Source of the DNA: Pteria penguin
Taxonomy: Eukaryota; Mollusca; Bivalvia; Pterioida; Pteriidae
Direction of reading: 5' to 3'
Assembly (NCBI GenBank): GCA_035048485.1
Contig: CM068585.1
Coordinates: forward strand, 18,222,501 to 18,286,500
Length of the DNA stretch: 64,000 bases
In this document: one piece after another, positions 49,701 through 61,100 of the stretch
How positions within the stretch are numbered: position 1 is the stretch's first letter
Layout: every line of letters starts with the position of its first letter
Made by a program: the position numbers and the translations under genes
The notes under the pieces: model-generated
What the model was told of the DNA's origin: nothing
The model's database searches: none
What the model saw: the letters and a program-made list of their open reading frames with translations, nothing else

Positions 49701-52076
49701 AAACTAGAAATTCGGATATCTCGAACTACGGATATCTCGAAGTATTTTCCACGGTCCCTCCGACTTCGAGATATCGAGGTTTGACTGTATATACTCTGTG
49801 TCATCTTATCTACCATTATATTCAGGGATGTAAGAGCTGACATGGCATTGATCCAAGAGGTCTTTTGAAAACCCATTGACAACTCATCTATGTCTTTATT
49901 TTGGATGAGACAATAGAAACCCAGGTTCTTACTCACTATAAACATTGGTACATATAACTTATAAGATCCCATTCTGCTTTAGGTGGGTCTGTAGCAGAAA
50001 TTGAAAGTGTATCAGGCAGATGTGGTCACTATGTGAATGTAAGTGAAATAATCTGGATGTAAACAAACTTACGAACAAAATCCATAAATGAAATGTGTTT
50101 GTTGTGTGTATTTTTGGTTCCTAAACAAGTATATTTGTGTATTTGAAAAAAAAAAAATGTCCTTGGTATGATGCTTCCCCATAAAGACAATGAAAAATGA
50201 TAAAATTAGAAGAGGGGAAAAACAAATGGAGAATTTATTATCCTAAATAGTTAATTGCTCCAGGGAAAAGAAGCTTGAAGAACAGAGATTGAAAGATAAG
50301 GAGTCTGATTTAAGAAGGCGAGAACAGGACATGAAGAGAAGGGAGAAAGAATATCAACAACAGCTACACAATGAGATGACAAAGTAGGAGTGATTTTGAA
50401 TACTATGAAATCATTGCAGGTTGTTCAGGCTTAATTCCTACCTAAATTTCCAGCACACTTATAGTCAATCACATTTGAAAGACATCTTGAAATAGGTGTC
50501 AATTATCCAATTTGCATAGTGAGAGATATCCACAAAATTATGTCCCAAAGAAACTGTAAAACCTCAGTGATGCTCAAAAACTAGGCCCAAGGATAATTAA
50601 GGATTTTACAGTACTTTATCAAATAGTGTAGTCTAAGTGGTAATAGAAATTATGTGATTTTTTATATCACATTTTTAACTATATATATAATAAATTATGA
50701 TGTGTTAGAGAAAAATGAAAAGTGTTTCCTATGTTTCCATATGTTTTGGTCATCATTTTATTGTTTACAAATTATGTCTGCATTTGGTAAATTTGAATAA
50801 CTCTTTATTAGGTTCAAAGTAGAAGAACAATCAAAGTTCTTGGAAAGAACTCAAAATCTGGAAATCAGGGAAGCACGAGTGAAAGGTGAGTGATGTGCTG
50901 GTATTTCACCTACTTAATGGTTACATTCTGTACTGTTTTTGGAATACAATGTTTTGGCTAATTTTATCCATCCTTCATGTTGAATCGTCTCCTACCTATT
51001 GTCTTTTAATTTTGCCATGTATCATTTCACACTTCTTTGTTTAGTCATATTGTATCTGGAATGTCAGTAAATGTACTTCAAGTGCAGGTGTCAACAAAAA
51101 AATGCAAAATAAAATATATATATATATATTCACATATACAGTCAAACCTCGATATCTCGAAGTCGGAGGGACTGTGGAAAATACTTCGAGATATCCGTAG
51201 TTCGAGATATCCAAATTTCGAGTTTAGGATCTTAAATTTTGAAGTTGTTAACATACGCCGGTACATTTGACATGTGTGATTGTTATAGGACGTGATGTAT
51301 TTATTAAGAAATACGTGTTAATGTACATAGTTACAAAATAATTAATCTAGATCTCATCATATCTTTTATTTATAAATATACAGAGAGAATATACTCCAAA
51401 ACTGCAAACCTCATGTTTGGTTCTCAGTAATTTTGTATGTTAAATTCAATACTGGACATAACTGTCGTATACTATACTTTAAACCAAGGACGGACTAATG
51501 CATGAGACGATGTGAAGAAACTTATCATAATTCTATTTTATTCAAAACACATCAAGCTACTTTGTATAAAAGTACAATGACATACTCATGGATACGAAAT
51601 AAAAATAGATTAATTAACAATGTAAAGAAATTTCTTTAAATAAATGCAGGTATGAAAAACCGAGATAATGTTATTTTTTTAATTACAAGGTCATATTTGA
51701 TAAGCTATCATCATAACTGTGGTATCAATTAGTATAAATAACAAGGAATGAATGGACTCAATTGATTTTGTAATTACTGCGGCTTTCTACATTGTACACC
51801 GACACGGTCAATTGATCAAACCATTCGTGCGATCGGGCAACAAGGTAAGATGCCGCGGGAAAAAACGAAGCCAACTTTGAGATAAACCAGGTAAATAAGA
51901 ACTTCGGGACTTGTGAAAATGTATTCGAGATAAGCATGGTATTCGACACATCAGTGTTTGACACATCCGGAGTAAATTTAATCATATTATGAAGAAATAT
52001 TTTCGGGACCGAAATCAGACTTTGAGATATCCCGGGTATTCGAGATACCAGTGTTCGACATATCGAAGTTTGACTG

Positions 52077-52111
<35 letters not shown>

Positions 52112-55100
52112 AGCATTTGAATGTTGACATTTCATTGATCAGATCAAGAAAGACTAGTCAGAGATGAGCAGGAGAGGATCCAAGGTATGAGAGACCAGTT
52201 AAAGGAGAAGACACTAAGAATTAACGAATTAGAGGTAAGCTTTGCCACTAAAGATTAATAAAACAAACAAATCTAAGTGTGGCCATCGACTTAAGAAATT
52301 GTAACTAGACAATAGGTTATACCTTTTTGTATCTGTTTAATGTAAAATGTATTATAAAATAAAATTGGTAAATTGAAGTTTTATTGTCTTGTGAAAGAAT
52401 TCAAGATGGAGTTTGTGTGATAAAAACTTTTTCTTAATAAATAAACATGCAGTAAGGAAGTTAATATCAAAGTGTTAAATGCTTTCAGACTCAAGTCCAA
52501 GAAGAAAAACATGGGGAGGTGTCAGCGTTACAGAAAAATGAGCTTCTCAATGTACAACTTCGAGATGTAAGTTGAACTGCAAGAGGACTAAGAGAACTTG
52601 TAATTCTGTTCTCAGACTGCAGATCTGTACATATCAGGATGTTTGTTAGTTGCATCTACAATTCTTTTTTTTCTAGATACCTGTACAAAACTGTTTGTTC
52701 TTCAGATGTAAATGTTATTTCTATGACATACATGTAAATGCATTGTGCAGGTTGATCGTGTAGTTTCAAATCTTTAGTTTACATACAAGTAAGTATATAC
52801 CGGTATGAGTAAGAGAAACAATTAGGTACAATCTGAAATAACTTTGAATTTGTATTGGTAAATGGTAGACTATAGACATTATGGAAGATACTTTTTTTTT
52901 TTGTAGTTTATTGTTAAGACGTTCATCAAAATTTTATTTTTAGATTATCTTTGCTTTTATGATTATTTCTCAAAGTTCTGTAAATGGATTTCATTTTGAA
53001 TATTTTATAGATGGCTGATTATAAGCATCTCAAGGAACAGAATGTTGTGCAAAGGACAGAATTAGAAACTCTCAGAACGTAAGATTCCAATGAATATTTG
53101 AATTCTCCTAATTTCATCATTTCTAGTACACTGAATTCCACCTAATCTGCTGACGTGTAAACTGATTTTTGATGTAATACTTTATCTGATATTATAAATT
53201 CAGAATTCTGTTTTATCTGATGATCATTAATGTATCATCATTAAAATATGTCACACCAAATTAACGGTTCTATAAGTCTAGGTATTGTATTGAATCCACT
53301 CACTTTTGTCATTGGGTATTATACACCTATTAAAAAATCTTTGGTCAAACACACTGCCACTGTCGTAGGACAATGACTTGCTGCTGTATACAACATTTAA
53401 GTTTCTTAAAGTACCGTTAGACAGATTACCTTTACTCCTGCAAAGCAGTATCTGGATGTTTCTGAGACTGCATGTAAATCAGCTTGCAATTGGGGCAGTT
53501 AAGCAAAGGAAAGTTTTAGAAAGACATCAGAGATATAGACAAAGTAAAGTGTATATAACAACATGATTCCAACATCTAAGGGAAAACTAGTCTTACAATT
53601 CTAAATTAAACAAAGGGTCTAGCTACAGATTAATCTCAAACTCAAAAAGTTTTCCATTTTGAATTAAACCAAAAAACAGACATAAAACAGCAAACAAATA
53701 AATATCACATAATATCATATAAGAAAAATTAGTCACATTTATTAACATTTTAAAACATTGCATAATTGTCATATCTTGTTACCCTCCCACAAATATTTGA
53801 TCATTTCAAAGCATCAATGCAGTAAACATGACTGTATTTGGACCTAAAGATAATGTCGCTTCTAAATCTGATTGCCTTGGGCAGTGAGAATGTTGATCGA
53901 AATCAAGGAGGCAGAACTTATAGGATAGGAAAAGGACTATGTTACCTTTGTGTCTTACTTGTAATTTTAATCATCAGCAAAACAGAAAAGCCTATTCCTT
54001 ATACTTGTACATTAATAATGGTGATTATTAGAGGTACATATCATACCAGCAGTAAGTAATATGATAAAATTTATAACAGAAACCACATGAAGAAACCACA
54101 TGAACTGTATATTTATATGAAATTACAACTCGGACATGAAATACTATCAAATTTAGCAACTACAGTGTATCTGATAGACAATCAGACTAAATGGAATCCA
54201 CTGTAGTGTTTCATACCATTGTTAGTATACATTGGGTCCTGTTCATATCTTGTTCAAGTGAACTATATAAGCCTTTGAATTTCTAGGTAATTAATACAAA
54301 CATGGTATTTTTGATAGGTTTATTTTATAGACTTTTTGTTGAGCATTGTGTTTGTATTGGACATACTGTATGTATCACAGTGGGATGCATGTTGTGTACA
54401 TAAAATATTTATAGGGAACTTGCCACATGAATACTGTGGAAAAATGATCTAAAGTCGCAAATTGATACCATGAACAGGAAAAAACTGAATTTCCAAACAT
54501 GTTTGTTGACCTATTGCTTGATGTTGGTCTTTTGCTTATCATTAGAGTATAAATTTACTTTTGGAAGGATTTTGAGTTAGCAAACATCACATTTAGAAGT
54601 CTAAGCAATATGTCAGTGTTAGATTTAGTATTGTATGGGAGTCACACTGCTTTGTATAGTTTACTCATCTACAATGGTAAAACTTTTAGCACATGCTTTT
54701 CATTTCATTTAGAGTGTTTTATATTCATTGATAAGTAATAGGAGTAATACTTGCTCCTAGCAACAAAAATGGAAAATATGGTAAATAATTATCTACAAGT
54801 TTATATTCATAGGAGATTGGCAGAACTCTTACAGATGAATGAACGGGAAAGAGGACGTAAGCAATTTTTTGATAATTATTCCTTCAGTACATTTGAAGAT
54901 TTCCACATATTTTGTTTTCAAATTAGATTTGTCTTCAGTGAAGGGTGTATTTTACAGGTCAAGAAGAGATGATAAGAGAATTAAGACGACCAACTCCAGA
55001 AACTCTGATGTTGCAACGAGAATTAGAAAAAACAAAGGAGAGTTTACGTCAAGAATTAACCCTCTCAGAAGCCAATAAGCAGCAGTTGGAAAAAAGACTT

Positions 55101-58100
55101 CAGGAGGAGGTGAGAAAAAAGAGACACATGTGCAAAATCGTATATGTTTTCATTGAAGATATTCAGAATGTTTTCTATGAAGTCATAAATCTCTTATGCT
55201 TTCTTTGTAGTTATCTAAGGTTTATTTGAGGTTTCCAGGAAAATTTTCTTTGAAGCTATTTCAAAAGTGTTTTTGTTGCACCCTGGATGTTATGATGGAC
55301 ATTGTTGGGGCTCGCAGTGGGGATGGGGATTGGTGCAATGGACAATATCAGGGGTTGCTATGAGAGAAGTGATTGTTGTAATTGACACTATCAGGGCTTG
55401 TGATGAGGGTAGGGATTGGTGTAGTGGACAATATCAGGGCTTGTGATGTGGGTAAGGATTGGTGCAGTGGATAATATCAGGGCTTGCTATCAGGGAAGTA
55501 ATTGTTGTAATGGACAATATCAGGGCTTGTGATGAGGGTAAGGCTTGGTGCAGTGGACAGTATCAGGGCTTGCTATGATGGAAATAATTTTTGTAATGGA
55601 CAATATCAGGGCTTGTGATGAAGGTAAGGATTGGTGCAGTGGACAATATCAAGTCTTATGATGAGGGTAGGGATTGGTGTAGTGGACAATATTAGTCGAG
55701 TGCTTGCAGTGAGGGTAGGGATTGGTGTATTGAACAATATCAGTCAAGAGCTTGCAGTGAGGGTAGGGATTGATGTAGTGGACAATATCAGTCGAGTGCT
55801 TTCAGCGAGGGTAGGGATTGGTGTAGTGGACCATATCAGTCGAGTGCTTGCAGTGAGGGTAGGGATTGGTGTGGTGGATAATATCAGGGTTTGCAATGAG
55901 GGTAGGGATTGGTGCAATAGACAAAATCAGGGCCTGCAGTGAGGGTAAGGATTTGTGCAATACAGTATACAAACATGTATTGCACTTGTCCCGGCCTTTA
56001 CTGTTTGTTCTCTACAGCTTTTACCAGTTTACAGTTTTGACCTGTGTACAACTTTGACCAGTTTACAGCCAGTTTAAGTGATTTGGGGGGGGGGTTCATA
56101 ATTAAAATATTTTGATACCAATGTTTGAATTTTGTATTTCTTCAAATTAATATGTGAATTGTGTTATTCATTTGTAATTTGTGTGTTCGTCTCAGGATTA
56201 ATACTGCAGAAACATGTATTGTAATGAGATGCTGTTAATTATATTTCATACAATTCCCCTTCTTCACATTCTAGATGGATAGAAATCGTGATCTGCTACG
56301 ACGATTTGAGGATCAGACGAATCAGATGAAGGAGATGAATCAAGAACTTGTAGATCTTAGGGCTCAGCTCTCCATCACACATCAAGGTAATACCCTAACA
56401 TTGGCAAAATTTTTATGCCCCCAGATCAATAGATCAGGGGCATATTGTTTTTGTCCTGTCTGTCTGTCTGTTGTCAATTTTAACCTTGGTTATAACTTTT
56501 ATACCCTGAGGGATAGAGACTTCATATTTAACATGCATACTCAACTAATGAAGCCCTTTCAAATGACACCAAGGTCGATGACCCTTTGACCTTGACAATG
56601 ACCTTCATGCTAAAAATAACTTTTTGGACTTGAGGCTATAACTTTTGAACCATTAGGGATAGAGACTTCATATTTGACATGCCTACTCAACTAATGCAGC
56701 CCTTTCAAATGACACCAAGGTTGATGACCTTTACAATGACCATCATGGTAAAAATAACTTTGGATTTTGGCGCTGCCGGGGGCATTAATGTTTCACAAAC
56801 ACAGCTTGTTTTGTTTAATGATTGATTTTTGTTTAACATCATATCACAAATATATCACGTATATGGTGATGGCGTCTGCCTGATGCGGGGCATACCAGAG
56901 CGGGACTCGAACCCCGGGCTCCTGATCAGGAGGCGAGTGCGATATCACTAGGCCACGCGGGCTTTGTTTTGTTTAATAGGATTGACTTTAATTAGTTTAA
57001 TGATAGAACAATCCTGACTTTGTTCATGCATTGATAACTTTATTCAAATATGGTAAAGTTGATATATCAGACATTTGTCCTTAACAACAGTTTATCTCAT
57101 TTTGATTTGAACGATGATTACTGTCTCTTTAGTATTCCAAATAGATACTATTACTACAGAGATGAAAAGCATGCATGTAGCCATGTAGACTACTGAACCA
57201 TGTATGTTTGAAGACCTGAGTTTTAGTTTAGTATAATTAAATTTTTGTTGTTGAATCCTCATGACCTAATTATTATTGTGATTGAAGCGTCAGTAACATT
57301 GTGGACTAATGGTTGTTTTCAGTTCTTAGTAATGAAGTGTCCAGAAAACCAAAAGATAGAGGTGATGAAGCAAAGTAAGATCTATGTACATATGTTACTT
57401 ACTCTGTCAACTTGTCAATTAGATGTAGTGGGGAAATATGGGTCCTCTCACTTGTCATATATTTTGTTTTAAAGATGTCGCATACAACATTGGGTTGCTC
57501 TTTCATGGATCTTTAATTCATTGAATTTTTGGAGTTTTTGTTGTGTTGAAGTTAAACCAGACAGATATATTAATAACAATAAGCCATTAAAAGAGTTTCA
57601 AATTGGAACTATTTTAGTTTGAGACTGTATTCATCCCCATCAAAAATGCGATACACATCTAATAATCTAATATAATTTTACTAAACTTAATTCTGAACAC
57701 AAAAATTTTAGATAATTAAATTGCTTGTTGTTGATCTGGATCTAACATTTCATTTGAATTCCCTAACAGCCATTTTATATCAAAAAAAAAAAAATTGAAA
57801 AACTAATGAATCATCTATTAGTTTGATTTATTTTAACCTTTTACTTGATTTTTAGTTTTTAATTTTCCATCCACTGTTGTGGTGTTAAATGTCCATCTAA
57901 ACTGTAATGGAACAAACACTAATGAATTTATATTGTATTGGGGTTTTACTTAAAGTAGAATAATAAGTTTTGCTATTGGACTTTACCTTCTTCTGAATAA
58001 ATTCTGTAGATTTCATTATCAAGAGAAACTTTTGATAAATATGACTTAATTATGACAGAATGCAAGTAGTGGATAAATGTTATTATTTTGTTGTACTTTG

Positions 58101-61100
58101 TAACAAAAGTATAATGAATTATTATTATGATAAGAAATGACATTATCGGTTATGACATTATGAACGTGATAAAATTGCATTCTAAAATTGGTTATGTCAG
58201 GTAGGCACATATGGTAGTATATCTCCAACACATTATATTTAAAATGTGTTAATTGCTGGAGACTTCCTAGTTTGACATGACACGTTAGTATCATTTATTT
58301 ATTTTACCAGGTCTGTTGCTTTCCAAGCATCCAGAAGTTCTGCTCCTCAAACAGGGGTGTCAGATGATGAAGATGAGTTTCTCAACCTCCCAGGTGGAGA
58401 ATACCGTAGCAAAAGTCCAAGTCCTAGAAGAAGCAGTCGTCCTAGATATGATGATAATGATGTGTATAATGATGTGGCGGTGGATTTTGATTTTCCCTCT
58501 AGTGGGAAGAAAAGACTTTATCCTGCATTTTCAGAAGAAGATGTATCCTCAACTAACTCAGCAGATGTGGTAGCAGAAGCCAAATATAGACTTAGAAGTC
58601 TTGAAAGAGAAGCACAAAACTTAGAAACAGCGTATAGAGATTTCCATTATAATTTGACCAATCCAGCAGCAGGTCCTTCTGAAAGGTCAAGGTCTCCGTT
58701 ATTAAGTGGTATAAGATCCACAGAGCCTACATATGAAGCTCATGGTAAGAATAATTTTAGAGTTCCAGATAAACTTTGAACCCAAAGGGTATTGACCCAC
58801 TAATTTTGAACTCAATGCTGATTATAAATTTCAAAGGCTATTTTCACTGCTTGAATTTTTTATCGGTGCAGGAAAGTGAGGTGTAGAGCAGTATGAAAAG
58901 CATTAACTTATATTTTACATATACAATATACTAGTAGTGCAGAATTACAAGCTGATTAATATCAATCCAAAAAATGATCAAATGCGACAGAATTCAGTCG
59001 ACAAGTAGAAACCACAAGTTCACTTTCACTTAAATTAACTTGCAAGTAGCTGACTTCCTCAATCAGCTTATCATGACAATGGTTATTTATAGCTGAAGAA
59101 TTGGAATTCAAATGATTCATAAAATATGGGAGTATTTGAAATTTACAGCTTTTAATTCTCATAACACAAACACTTTTATAAGGATTCCTTGCATATACTT
59201 CAAAAACTTAGAAATTGTACACATGTAGGTCAGTTATGTTCTATTGTCAGTTTAAATTCACATTGTTTTCAGCTTTCTAGGTCTCTGTTTATAATCCTGT
59301 ACAAGTTGCCTCCTTCTTTTCTTTTTCAATGCATACCACAGAGCGATTGCCCTTTTCACTAGAGTAGTGCATATTTGCCAAATCACAATGTCTCAGGCTG
59401 ATTCCAATCAGATGGTTCAAGTCTTCAGTTTTTAGGGGCTCCTGTACTTGCATTTGATTCCATTTTGTGTGCTTAAACTCCTCTCATATTCAACACTTGT
59501 GACATAAACACACAGTGCTATTTTGGATAACTCAGGCATTGTCTCATGTACTTGTGTCAATTCCTTTGGGAATTATCAATCTGCCGTATTTCTTTTTTCA
59601 CCCTTTCACCACTTTATCGGCTTCCAACTTAATGGCATGATGTTTCTTTTACGATCGTCATCTCTGATCCACTGCTGTGGTTATCAGTTTATTTAATACT
59701 CCCTTTATGTAGTAAGTTGCCCCTCCTTCTTGTCTTTTCTCAAACTTAGGAAAATATAACAGAATCCATTTGCTCCTGTTCATGAGTTCTACTTTCTGGG
59801 GGGTTTTTTTGTAACAACTTAACTCAATTCACAATTTGTATTTCCCAAACTGGCTGCATCATTTCTTTTTTTTAGCTGGTTGGGACAAAACCCGGAGACC
59901 TAATGTCATACCCCTGACGTTCGTAGTCAAAAACTTTAACCTTGGCTATAACTTTTTGAACCAAGAGGGGTAGAGCCATGAAACTTTGATACGTTGTGGA
60001 AGGAGCTTTCATTTTGGACCATGACCCTTGTGACCTTGACCTTGGAGTTTGACCTGCTTTTGAAAATCTTTAACCTTGGCTATAACTTCTAAACCAAGAG
60101 GGGTAGCGCTTTGAAACTTCACACATAGGTTCCTCATATCAAAACCTTTCATATTATTCCATGACGTTTGACCTTGACCTTGGAATTTGACCTACTTTTC
60201 CAAAACTTTTACTAGGGCTTTTTCTTTTGAAATATTAGAAAATAGATTTTAAATGTAGATTCATTGTGACTAGAGCTTTCATCTGCTTACGGTAGCTTTT
60301 GACCTTTACCTTGGACTTGACCTTTGAATTAAAAGAACATTGAAAATACATGCTTTCCCTCTGACTGTGCCCCACCGGCGAGCTCTGTTGTCTTCTGACA
60401 ACTCTTTTTGAAATATGATGTTAACTCCCAAAAATTCCTGCAGGTATTGGTAAAAGCAAAGTGAAATGTGAATCAGTTAACTTTTGTTTTAAAGATGCAT
60501 CTAGTTTATTGTGGCGTTTATTATTTTGATTGAAGTAATACTGTCAATTTGTTTATATAGTATCATTTGACTATCCATCAGTGCAAGACATGGCTAAAGA
60601 GTATATACATGCAATACAAGACATGTTTATACTTTCATTGTAACATTCTTGGCATCTCATTTAACGAATGTGGGTTATATTTGAGAGTAGAATTTCTAAC
60701 AATATCTAACTTCACGTTTCTATATCTATATAACAGTGGCATATTTTGTGTTGGTGCCGCTTAAGTAATGCCAAGGGTACAATATTAATGCTGAATTGTA
60801 CTTCCTATTTTATTTTTCAATGCTTATATAACAAATTTCCATGTGAATTTACACATTTTATGTACCTTTTCTATAGTTCTGGGAAAAAATTATAATCTTG
60901 TGTTCATTCTGGATAAAATGTTGTTTATTATACCGTTGTTTATTAAGTACTGGCTCTGTTTTTGACGTCATATTTTACGTAAGGAGTTTTCATTGGGAAC
61001 TTGGCAATTTATGAAAACAATAAAACAAACACTCCTCTAAGTAATTCTATAACAATCTTTAACAGCTTCCTCTAGTCACAGAAGAGGTGCTTCCCCTACA

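Noticed and set aside
55631..55942. VRVGIGVVDNISR repeat protein
   Set aside because: Minisatellite in OFD1 intron 16; unit length is not a stable multiple of three and it lies between two in-phase OFD1 exons.
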